Source: an uncultured Rhodocyclaceae bacterium
Lineage (GTDB): Bacteria > Pseudomonadota > Gammaproteobacteria > Burkholderiales > Rhodocyclaceae
Direction: 5' to 3'
NCBI GenBank assembly: GCA_903950295.1
Contig: CAJBAP010000347.1
Coordinates: forward strand, 1-8,150
DNA: 8,150 nucleotides
The notes below the pieces were generated by a model. The model was not told the DNA's origin. It saw nothing but the letters and a program-made list of their open reading frames with translations, and made no database searches. Both the position numbers and the translations under genes were made by a program. This document shows, one piece after another, positions 1 to 6,046 of this stretch (positions are counted from its first letter, which is position 1; the number at the start of each line of letters is the position of its first letter).

Positions 1-1704
1 CTCTATTCGATCATCCACGACATCACCGAGCGGGTCGAGGCCGAGCGCAGGATTCGTGAGGCGGCCACGGTATTCGACGCGACCACCGAGGCGATCATGA
101 TCACTGACGCCCAAGGTGTCATCAAGCGCGTGAACCCGGCCTTCAGCAGCATTTGTGGCTACACGGCGACTGAGGCGATCGGGCAAACCCCGCACATCCT
201 CAACTCGGGACGACATGACAAATTGTTTTACGAGGAGATGTGGAACACCCTGCTGGCGAGCGGTCGCTGGGAAGGCGAAGTGTGGAACCGCCGCAAGAAC
301 GGTGAAATTTTTCCGGTGTGGCAGGTTGCTTCAGTGGTCAGGGACGATGCCGGCCAACCGGTCGAGTTCGTCTCGCTGTCGATCGACATCACCCAGCGCA
401 AGCGCAGCGAAGCCGAAATTACCTATCGTGCCAACTACGATGCCCTGACTGGCCTGCCCAACCGCAACCTGCTCACCGAGCGTCTCGGCCAGGCGCTGAA
501 GCAGGCGCGGCGGGAGAGCACGCGCGTGGCAGTGATGTTTGTCGACCTCGATTTCTTCAAGCAGGTCAACGACACCCTTGGCCATGCGACCGGCGATCGT
601 CTGCTGCAGGCGGTTGCCGAGCGCATGCGGTTGTGTGTGCGCGAAACCGATACTATTGCCCGCCAGGGTGGCGACGAGTTTGTTGTGCTGCTCTCCGATG
701 TCGACGACACGGCTGCAGCCAGTGTCGTGGCCGACAAGATCATCGCGCAGATGATTGCACCCTTCACGCTCGACGACCACGAAATCCACATCGGTGCCTC
801 GATCGGCATCACGATTTTCCCCGATGATGGCTCCGACATCGAAACCCTGTTTCGCAATGCCGACTTGGCGATGTACCGTGCCAAGGCCGCCGGCCGCAAC
901 AACGCGCAGTTCTTTGAACTGGCCCTGACCACTGCGGCGGTCGAACGCCGCATGCTCGAAGCTGACCTGCGCGGTGCGCTGACGCGGAGCGAGTTCATGC
1001 TGTATTACCAACCGGTAGTCGATCTTGCCAGTGGCCGCATCATCGGTGCTGAAGCACTGCTGCGCTGGCGGCATCCCCGGGGTGTCTCGATCGGCCCCGA
1101 CCGCTTTGTTCCCCTGGCTGAGGAAACCGGTCTGATTCGTGACATTGGTGCGTGGGTGTTTGCTGAAGGCTGCCGTCAGCTTGCTGCCTGGCAGGCCGCC
1201 GGCCATAAACTCACGCTGGCCATCAACGTCTCGGTGCGCCAGTTGCCCGACGCACTTTCGGTGGCGCACATGCTGACCCTGTTGGCCCGGCATGATTTGT
1301 CGCCGCGCCAGATTGTGCTGGAGATTACTGAAGGCGTGCTCCTGGCCGACTCGCCGTCGATTCAGGAATGGTTCCTCGCGGTGGCCAATACCGGATTGCA
1401 ACTGGCCATCGACGATTTTGGCACCGGCTACTCTTCGCTGGCTTATCTCAAACGCTTCCCCGTACACCATGTCAAGATCGACAAGAGTTTTGTGCGCGAC
1501 ATGGCGACCGATTCGGCCGATCGCGCGCTGGTCGAAGCCATCCTCGCCATGGCGCATAGCCTGGGATTGTCGGTGGTAGCCGAGGGCGTCGAAACCGCAG
1601 AGCAGGCGGAGTTGCTCAAAACACGCGCCTGCGAACTGGCACAGGGCTATTTATACAGCCGTCCCGTGCCGGCGGAAGAGTTCGTCGCCCTGCTCGGACG
1701 GTAA
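1..1704 (+). CDS. PAS-GGDEF-EAL cyclic-di-GMP turnover protein (5' end missing)
   Basis: Membrane or cytosolic sensor-type protein that should make and/or hydrolyse cyclic di-GMP. The frame is open at base 1, so the true start lies outside the window; an internal ATG at 97 falls inside a PAS domain and is not the start. Counting the first visible residue as 1, residues 1-20 look like the tail of an earlier PAS/PAC unit (HDITERVEAE). A complete PAS domain follows at about 22-135 (FDATTEAIMITD, CGYTATEAIGQ, SIDITQRK). The GGDEF domain is at about 140-300, with an intact GGDEF at 223-227 and an I-site RETD five residues before it. The EAL domain is at about 320-560, with EALLRW at 351, NVSVRQ, LEITEG, DDFGTGYSS, KIDKSF, AEGVE and QGYLYSRP. 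All the usual catalytic residues of both domains are visible, so either or both activities are possible. Stop TAA at 1702-1704. It converges on the PilZ-like gene 37 bases away. The domain call is firm; the signal sensed and the net activity are unknown. Confidence 0.95.
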   Translation, partial: LYSIIHDITERVEAERRIREAATVFDATTEAIMITDAQGVIKRVNPAFSSICGYTATEAIGQTPHILNSGRHDKLFYEEMWNTLLASGRWEGEVWNRRKNGEIFPVWQVASVVRDDAGQPVEFVSLSIDITQRKRSEAEITYRANYDALTGLPNRNLLTERLGQALKQARRESTRVAVMFVDLDFFKQVNDTLGHATGDRLLQAVAERMRLCVRETDTIARQGGDEFVVLLSDVDDTAAASVVADKIIAQMIAPFTLDDHEIHIGASIGITIFPDDGSDIETLFRNADLAMYRAKAAGRNNAQFFELALTTAAVERRMLEADLRGALTRSEFMLYYQPVVDLASGRIIGAEALLRWRHPRGVSIGPDRFVPLAEETGLIRDIGAWVFAEGCRQLAAWQAAGHKLTLAINVSVRQLPDALSVAHMLTLLARHDLSPRQIVLEITEGVLLADSPSIQEWFLAVANTGLQLAIDDFGTGYSSLAYLKRFPVHHVKIDKSFVRDMATDSADRALVEAILAMAHSLGLSVVAEGVETAEQAELLKTRACELAQGYLYSRPVPAEEFVALLGR

Positions 1705-1741
1705 TCCCCCCATCCTGATGCCGTCCCGCTAGTGCCGACTT

Positions 1742-3385
1742 TTATTGTGGTGGCATTTCTTCGCAGGTGACCCGCTCGAAGTCGGCGCCACGGTCGAGCA
1801 TGTCCTTGAGCTTGATCCGATAGCTACCCTTGGCCGTCCAGGCTTCCATGATGCGGTTCGGTTTGAAGCTGCCGGGCGGCAGAATGGCGCTGGGAGGCAG
1901 ATCGAGTGCGGCGAGCGGTGGCAGCAGGAAGCCCGGCCGGTATTGATCACGTGTCGCCATGACGCCGGTGCCACGCATCGCCACCGGGAGCGATTTCCCC
2001 GGGAAGAGCTGAATGCCGGCGGCCAGGTTGTCGCCGCTTACCTGCGCCCAGCGCACCACGCCGAGCAGGAGACCACTGGTGCCGGGGGGTTGCACGGCGA
2101 CCAACTGGCCGATGCCAAGGCGTCCGCCGTTCTGTTTCAGGGGGCGTACCAGGCGCAAACCGCCATTCGACTGGTCAAGCATGCCCCAGTCCTCGATAAC
2201 TTCCCAGTTTTCCAACTGGTAACCATGGTTGCGGCTGTACTCCTCTTCGAAACGGGCAGCGACGCGTCCGAAGGTCGCCAGTTCTTCACGCTGGCGGCGC
2301 ATATCTTCGCTGCTGGTACTGCCCGGTGGTTTGAAGGCCTGGTGGCCGGACAGATAGTAGTGGATGGCATCGACACCGGCGACAAAACGGCTGGCACCGC
2401 TCATCGGGTGACGTTCGACCCGGCGCAGGACGCCGCCCTTGACCCAGCGCGGATAGACGCGCCGCAGCACCTCGCCGCAGACTGGTTGCATGCAGTCTTC
2501 GCCCAGACCGAGCTTGGCGGGCGTGTCCTCAGGTTCGCCCTTGGCCAGCAGGGTCAGCCGTTTTTTCAGGCTTTTGCGCAACTCGGTGGTGTCGAGCCAA
2601 CGCACACCCGTGCCGGACAGACGCTTGAAACCTGCGGGTGCGCGGCTTTCCAGGTCGACGCAGAGCGGCAAGGCGGGCGATTCTGGCGGCGGTGCTGCAA
2701 AGATGCTCACCTTGCCGGCCCAGCGGCGCGCCCAGCGCACGACCCAGTTTTGCTGGCGCGGGGTCAATTCATGGAGGTTCGCGGCCTGCAGGAGCATCAG
2801 CTCGGCATAAGCTGCCGCAGGGGTCATTGGCTGGCTGGTGCGCAGGCCATCCTCGGCCGGCGCCAGTGTGGCGGCGAGTTGCTCGGCGCTGGCATAAAAG
2901 GTGTGGGCCTGCTGCCAGTGCGTGTCTTCGGGCTGGTTACCGGCACGCAACAGGTCGGCATGGTCGTCAGACAATACCGCCAACCCGCGCTGACAGATAG
3001 TGGCGGCTTGCGGTTTGAGCTGGTCTGCACCGGCCAGGCAGGTTTCCAGACAGCGCAGATAACCGGTGGCGAGGGCTTGCCACAAGCTGTGCGCGGTGTC
3101 GATTGCCGCTTGCTCCGGCGGGGCGAGCGGCAGTGGTTTGCCGGAAAACTTTTTGGCGCTCTCGGCTTGCACGAAATGGATCGACTCGCGCAGCACTTCC
3201 AGTATCGCCAGTCGCGCGTCACCCGCAAGCGTGAAGCGGTTGAGCAAGTGCAGCTGGCGCAGGAGTTGTGCCTGTGCCTGGATGGGGTTCGATAGAGGTA
3301 GTGCCTGCTGCCAGGCACGGCACTGCTCGATGTCGACAAACAGCGGGGGTTGCTCGGTACCGGTAGGCGGGAGTTCTAGCTTCAT
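1742..3385 (-). CDS. conserved hypothetical protein with PilZ-like C-terminal region
   Basis: 547-residue soluble-looking protein with no signal peptide or membrane segment. I do not recognise a named family. Residues 30-220 are rich in Leu/Ala/Gln and look helical. From about 320 the protein becomes beta-rich. There is RRVER at 321-325, DQSNGG at 404-409 (fits the PilZ D-x-S-x-x-G pattern), then GQLVAV, GLLLGVVRWAQ and LAAGIQLFPG, which resemble the strands following that motif in PilZ domains. The RxxxR and DxSxxG elements are about 80 residues apart, much farther than in an ordinary PilZ domain, so cyclic-di-GMP binding is only a possibility. The ATG start overlaps the stop of the HIT gene as ATGA, and GGAAG lies 7 nt upstream (3393-3397), so the two genes are probably translationally coupled. 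The gene faces a GGDEF-EAL gene tail to tail, which is mild support for a cyclic-di-GMP link. Confidence 0.8.
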   Translation of the reverse strand: MKLELPPTGTEQPPLFVDIEQCRAWQQALPLSNPIQAQAQLLRQLHLLNRFTLAGDARLAILEVLRESIHFVQAESAKKFSGKPLPLAPPEQAAIDTAHSLWQALATGYLRCLETCLAGADQLKPQAATICQRGLAVLSDDHADLLRAGNQPEDTHWQQAHTFYASAEQLAATLAPAEDGLRTSQPMTPAAAYAELMLLQAANLHELTPRQQNWVVRWARRWAGKVSIFAAPPPESPALPLCVDLESRAPAGFKRLSGTGVRWLDTTELRKSLKKRLTLLAKGEPEDTPAKLGLGEDCMQPVCGEVLRRVYPRWVKGGVLRRVERHPMSGASRFVAGVDAIHYYLSGHQAFKPPGSTSSEDMRRQREELATFGRVAARFEEEYSRNHGYQLENWEVIEDWGMLDQSNGGLRLVRPLKQNGGRLGIGQLVAVQPPGTSGLLLGVVRWAQVSGDNLAAGIQLFPGKSLPVAMRGTGVMATRDQYRPGFLLPPLAALDLPPSAILPPGSFKPNRIMEAWTAKGSYRIKLKDMLDRGADFERVTCEEMPPQ

Positions 3386-3807
3386 GGGCGGGCTTCCAGT
3401 TCTGCGACAAGTGCGGCAATCAGGGCTGCGGTGGCGGGTTGCGCGCGCGCGGGTACCGGGCGCGCGGGCGGTGCCCAGATCGGTGCGGGAAAGTGACTGT
3501 CATCGGCCCATCGCGGAATGACATGCCAATGCAGATGCGGCACGACGTTACCGAGGCTGGCAAGATTGATCTTGTCCGGGCGCATCAGTTTGCGCACGGC
3601 GGTTTCGGTAGCGGCAACGACGTCGAGTAGATGGCGGCGTTCGTCTGCGGCAAGATCGGACATCTCCCGTACATGGGCGTTCCACACGATGCGGCAGAAA
3701 CCGGGGAAAGCCGCAGCTTCGTTACCACCGATGCGGATAACGCGACACCGATCCTCCTGCCAGAGGATTTCGCCGCCAGGAGAGTCGCATAGTTCGCAAG
3801 CGTCCAT
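3382..3807 (-). CDS. HIT-family nucleotide-binding protein
   Basis: 141-residue cytosolic protein of the histidine-triad superfamily, whose members hydrolyse or transfer nucleotidyl groups from dinucleotides and nucleoside phosphoramidates. The signature HLHWHVIPRW sits at residues 91-100, with the H-x-H-x-H triad at 91, 93 and 95. The preceding NLASLGNVVP matches the usual strand before the triad. CELC at residues 4-7 is a common N-terminal feature of this subfamily and may bind zinc. The C-terminal 40 residues are Ala/Pro-rich and look variable. The start is ATG 3805-3807; no strong Shine-Dalgarno is visible. Its stop overlaps the start of the PilZ-like gene, so the two form one transcription unit. 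It begins about 33 nt past the terminator that follows tRNA-Lys, so it must have its own promoter in a very short gap or live on readthrough. The family call is firm; the physiological substrate is unknown. Confidence 0.93.
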   Translation of the reverse strand: MDACELCDSPGGEILWQEDRCRVIRIGGNEAAAFPGFCRIVWNAHVREMSDLAADERRHLLDVVAATETAVRKLMRPDKINLASLGNVVPHLHWHVIPRWADDSHFPAPIWAPPARPVPARAQPATAALIAALVAELEARP

Positions 3808-3813
3808 GCGGCG

Positions 3814-3819
3814 AAGATA
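3814..3819 (-). promoter_or_regulatory. possible extended -10 for the HIT gene
   Basis: On the minus strand TGC-TATCTT resembles an extended -10 element (TGn plus a 4/6 match to TATAAT). Transcription would start about 7 nt later, essentially at the HIT start codon, which would give a leaderless mRNA. No good -35 is present, and that position overlaps the terminator tail. Weak call. Confidence 0.25.
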
Positions 3820-3840
3820 GCACAGCCGGGCACGGCAAAT

Positions 3841-3871
3841 AAAAAGCCCGCCGGGTAAGGGCGGGCTTTTT
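3841..3871 (-). terminator. intrinsic terminator after tRNA-Lys
   Basis: A 12-bp perfect stem (AAAAAGCCCGCC at 3841-3852 with GGCGGGCTTTTT at 3860-3871) closes a 7-nt loop. In the minus direction the GC-rich stem is followed by TTTTTATTT, a standard intrinsic terminator 7 nt beyond the tRNA 3' end. The T-run on the other strand means it could also stop transcription coming from the left. Confidence 0.92.
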
Positions 3872-3877
3872 GGGTGT

Positions 3878-3953
3878 TGGTGGGTGGTACAGGATTTGAA
3901 CCTGTGACCAATTGGTTAAAAGCCAACTGCTCTACCAACTGAGCTAACCACCC
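3878..3953 (-). tRNA. tRNA-Lys (anticodon TTT)
   Basis: 76-nt tRNA read on the minus strand. The 7-bp acceptor stem is GGGTGGT with ACCACCC. The D arm is GCTC/GAGC around AGTTGGTA. The anticodon stem GTTGG/CCAAT encloses the loop CTTTTAA, giving anticodon TTT. The T arm is ACAGG/CCTGT with loop TTCAAAT. Discriminator A and CCA are encoded (3878-3881). All arms pair normally. It is flanked by its own consensus promoter upstream and a strong terminator downstream, so it is a single-gene transcription unit. Confidence 0.97.
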
Positions 3954-3967
3954 GTAGAGAGGCGCGG

Positions 3968-3996
3968 ATTATATTGAGAGTCCCGAGCAGTGTCAA
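3968..3996 (-). promoter_or_regulatory. consensus sigma70 promoter of tRNA-Lys
   Basis: On the minus strand, TTGACA (3996-3991), a 17-nt spacer and TATAAT (3973-3968) match the sigma70 consensus at all twelve positions with optimal spacing. The expected start is near 3961, giving a leader of about 8 nt before the tRNA. The bases just after the -10 are CCGCGCC, a GC-rich discriminator of the type associated with stringent (ppGpp) control of stable RNA genes. Confidence 0.9.
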
Positions 3997-4025
3997 ACAT
4001 CGAGAAGCCCGCTGCTCGGGGCTTC
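3982..4025 (-). repeat. two interlocking inverted repeats after the DUF302 gene
   Basis: On the minus strand, hairpin 1 pairs GAAGCCC (4025-4019) with GGGCTTC (4010-4004) around an 8-nt loop, 14 nt after the DUF302 stop. A second perfect 9-bp repeat pairs CCCGAGCAG (4020-4012) with CTGCTCGGG (3990-3982). They share bases 4019-4020, but the loop of hairpin 1 could still pair with the downstream arm as a pseudoknot. Hairpin 1 may end or stabilise the DUF302 mRNA; it lacks a good T-run, so it is a poor intrinsic terminator. The second repeat overlaps the tRNA promoter: its downstream arm is part of the spacer, and the -35 lies between the arms. Confidence 0.6.
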
Positions 4026-4038
4026 GGAGGCGCAGTGC

Positions 4039-4755
4039 TCAGAAATCTCCGTTGGCGCCGGCGCGCATGATCTTGTCGATGGCTTCGCGCACCATGATGG
4101 ATTTTTCGCGCAGGCTGGCCGACATCTGGTTCGGGTTTTTGCTGGCGTCGAGCCAGCGCACGTCCCAATCCAAAGTCATTAGCCAGATCTTCTTGTTCGC
4201 GTCTTCGAGTACCGCGACGCGGCAGGGCAGGAAGATGGCGAACTCGATGCTGAGGTCGAGAATCTCGCGTGCCACGAGCGCATCGCAGAAAGTGAAGAAC
4301 TCGACGCGGGGGGTGTCGGGGTTGCCGGTGATGGCGACGATATCCTTCCACAGCGGGTTGTGGCCGACGAACTTGAAGTTCAATTCGTTCGCCTTGGTCT
4401 TCATGGCGGTGACGACTTCGTCGTAGGTCAAGCCATCCTTGGCCGGATATTTGACGGCCATCATGGCGATCATTTCCTGCATCGAGAACGGGTTGATCGA
4501 CATCAGGGTGGAGACGAAGTTGGCGCGCGCTTCGGGGCTAATCGATTCACGTACCGTATTCGGCGGCACATTTTCCTTCGGCCGGGTCGGCGGCATCTGG
4601 ATGTTGAAGGGCAGGGGGTTGCCCTGCAGATTCTGCGCCGGCAACTGGCTGGGCTTGTTGTCGCGCTTGATGCCTTCGTCTGCGGCTTGAGCAAACTGCG
4701 TTGCCAGGCCTGCGCACAGCAAGGCGGTGGCGAATGTATTAACGATGTTCCGCAT
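4039..4755 (-). CDS. secreted DUF302-domain protein
   Basis: 238-residue protein with a Sec signal peptide (RNIVNTFATALLCAGLATQ, probable cut after AQA near residue 24). The Cys at 14 is not in a proper lipobox, so a soluble periplasmic protein is most likely. Residues 30-70 are a Pro/Asn-rich linker (NIQMPPTRPKENVPP). Residues 85-105 are Met-rich (NPFSMQEMIAMM). Residues 108-200 fit DUF302: a Tyr-Asp-Glu-Val-Val helix, FVGHNPLW, EFFTFCDALVAREIL, then IFLPCRVAVLED and WLMTLDWD. Cys157 and Cys178 are the only cysteines of the mature protein; the second is in the typical PCR motif. DUF302 proteins have no settled biochemical function. ATG start with GGAGGA 8 nt upstream (4764-4769). It follows the Met-rich repeat gene by 84 nt on the same strand, so co-transcription is likely; the shared Met-rich motif suggests a common role. 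Confidence 0.85.
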   Translation of the reverse strand: MRNIVNTFATALLCAGLATQFAQAADEGIKRDNKPSQLPAQNLQGNPLPFNIQMPPTRPKENVPPNTVRESISPEARANFVSTLMSINPFSMQEMIAMMAVKYPAKDGLTYDEVVTAMKTKANELNFKFVGHNPLWKDIVAITGNPDTPRVEFFTFCDALVAREILDLSIEFAIFLPCRVAVLEDANKKIWLMTLDWDVRWLDASKNPNQMSASLREKSIMVREAIDKIMRAGANGDF

Positions 4756-4783
4756 GGGAACCGTCCTCCAAAAAGGTGATGCG

Positions 4784-4811
4784 GGAGAGGATGGCAGTTG
4801 CCACCCTCTCC
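4784..4811 (-). promoter_or_regulatory. intergenic hairpin between the repeat gene and the DUF302 gene
   Basis: GGAGAGG (4784-4790) pairs with CCTCTCC (4805-4811), and after an A/C mismatch TGGCA pairs with TGCCA around a 2-nt tip. In the minus direction a T-run follows only about 9 nt later, immediately before the Shine-Dalgarno of the next gene. It may attenuate transcription into the DUF302 gene or protect the upstream mRNA end. The structure is clear; the role is inferred. Confidence 0.55.
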
Positions 4812-4839
4812 TTGTCCGCCCCGGTCAAGAGGCGCCGGC

Positions 4840-6042
4840 TTACTTCTTGACGGCGTCGGCGGTCTTGGCTGCCGCGTCGGCACCCGCCTTGGCACCCGAC
4901 TTGGCGGCCTTGGTGGCCGCCTTGGTGGTGGTCTTGGCCGTGCCGGCCATCGACTTGTTCATGTCGTTGGCCATTTTCGGCATCGCGGTCATGGCGACCG
5001 ACATGGCGTTCATCATCTGCACCATGAGCGCCGGGTTCATCATCTTCATCATGGCGTCCATCATCTGCGGATTGGTCATCATGCCCATCCACTGATTCAT
5101 CATTTCCGGCGACGCCATCTGCATCATGCTGTTCATCAGCTTCGGATCGGTCATGGCCACCATGAACGGCGTCCACATCTTCGGATCCATCATGCCCATC
5201 ATGGCGTTCATCATCTTCGGATCAGTCATGGCGGTCATGAACGGCATCATGATGGCGGGATCCATCATCTTCATCATGGAATCCATCATCTTCGGATCCA
5301 GCATGGCGTTCATCCAGGGGGTCATCACCTTGGGATCCATCATGGCCATCATGCTGTTCATCATCTTCGGATCGGTCATGGCATTCATCCAGGGACCCAT
5401 TACCTTCGGATCCATCATGGCCGTCATGCTGTTCATCATCTTCGGATCGGTCATCATGGTAACGAAGGGCATCCACACCTTCGGTTCGACCATCGCCATC
5501 ATGCTGTTCATGAACTTCGGATCGGTCATGCTATTGACGAAGGGCATCCAGACCTTGGGATCGACCACGGCCATCATGCTGGTCATCATCTTCGGGTCGG
5601 TCATGGCGGTAATCATGGGCGTCCACATCTTCGGATCACCCATGGCGATCATCGAGTTCATGAACTTCGGATCGGTCATGGTGCTCATCCACACCGTCAT
5701 GAGCTTCGGGTCGGCCATGGCCATCATGCTGTTCATCAACTTGGGATCGGTCATGCTGCTGATCCAGACGTTCATGATCTTCGGATCCATCATGCCCATC
5801 ATGGCTTGCATCATTTTCGGATCGGTCATGGCGGTCATCCACGGGCCCATGACTTTCGGGTCCATCATGCCCATCATCGAATTCATCATCTGCGGGTTGG
5901 TCATGGTGGTCATCCAGTCGCCCATGCCCTTGCTCCAGTCGCCCATGGCGGGCATGGACATGGCATCGGCAGCCATGCCGGAAACGGGAGCTTGCAACAT
6001 CATGGCAACAGCGGCGGTCATCAGGGATTTACGGAATTGCAT
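4840..6042 (-). CDS. secreted Met-rich protein of twelve 25-residue repeats
   Basis: 400 residues. A Sec signal peptide occupies about 1-24 (positive QFRKSL, hydrophobic TAAVAMMLQAPV, cut near GMA). Residues 25-43 form a short Met/Gly/Asp/Trp linker. Residues 44-343 are twelve consecutive 25-residue units without gaps. A typical unit joins MNAMTDPKMMNSMMAM to MDPKVMTPW; positions 4, 10 and 13 (Met) and 7 and 19 (Pro) are invariant, and position 25 is Trp or Phe in eleven units. By hand count 98 of the 300 repeat residues are Met. There is no Cys or His. Residues 366-400 are a basic Ala/Lys/Thr tail (AKTTTKAATKAAKSGAKAG) recalling phasin or histone-H1-like tails. Start ATG with GGAGGT 5 nt upstream. 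I do not recognise the family. Candidate roles are Cu(I) or other soft-metal binding, methionine-based oxidant scavenging, or a structural/surface scaffold; none is shown. Neighbours are a YeeE-type transporter upstream and a DUF302 protein downstream. Confidence 0.9.
   Translation of the reverse strand: MQFRKSLMTAAVAMMLQAPVSGMAADAMSMPAMGDWSKGMGDWMTTMTNPQMMNSMMGMMDPKVMGPWMTAMTDPKMMQAMMGMMDPKIMNVWISSMTDPKLMNSMMAMADPKLMTVWMSTMTDPKFMNSMIAMGDPKMWTPMITAMTDPKMMTSMMAVVDPKVWMPFVNSMTDPKFMNSMMAMVEPKVWMPFVTMMTDPKMMNSMTAMMDPKVMGPWMNAMTDPKMMNSMMAMMDPKVMTPWMNAMLDPKMMDSMMKMMDPAIMMPFMTAMTDPKMMNAMMGMMDPKMWTPFMVAMTDPKLMNSMMQMASPEMMNQWMGMMTNPQMMDAMMKMMNPALMVQMMNAMSVAMTAMPKMANDMNKSMAGTAKTTTKAATKAAKSGAKAGADAAAKTADAVKK
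5014..5913 (-). repeat. 900-bp in-frame tandem repeat, 12 x 75 bp
   Basis: The DNA coding for residues 44-343 of the Met-rich protein is twelve uninterrupted 75-bp units. Strings such as TTCGGATCGGTCAT and GCTGTTCATCATCTTCGGAT recur at the unit spacing. Units 7 (5389-5463) and 8 (5314-5388) match at 62 of 75 positions by eye, including a 33-nt identical run. Outer units are more diverged. Because the period is a multiple of three, the opposite strand and other frames also stay open over long stretches. Confidence 0.95.
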
Positions 6043-6046
6043 TTGT

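Noticed and set aside
331..1557. 408-codon minus-strand open frame
   Set aside because: Antisense of the GGDEF-EAL gene, whose motifs are unambiguous; high-GC codon bias keeps this frame open.
1705..1741. Terminator between the convergent genes
   Set aside because: Only a short TTTTATT without a supporting stem is seen.
1745..3295. 516-codon plus-strand open frame
   Set aside because: Antisense of the PilZ-like gene; no recognisable motif, and the minus frame has coupled translation with the HIT gene.
3585..3938. Minus-strand open frame starting in the tRNA
   Set aside because: Its first residues are the translated tRNA-Lys sequence, and it crosses the terminator and the HIT gene in another frame.
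5014..5913. CRISPR-like regular spacing
   Set aside because: The repeats are contiguous, coding and diverged, with no unique spacers between identical repeats.
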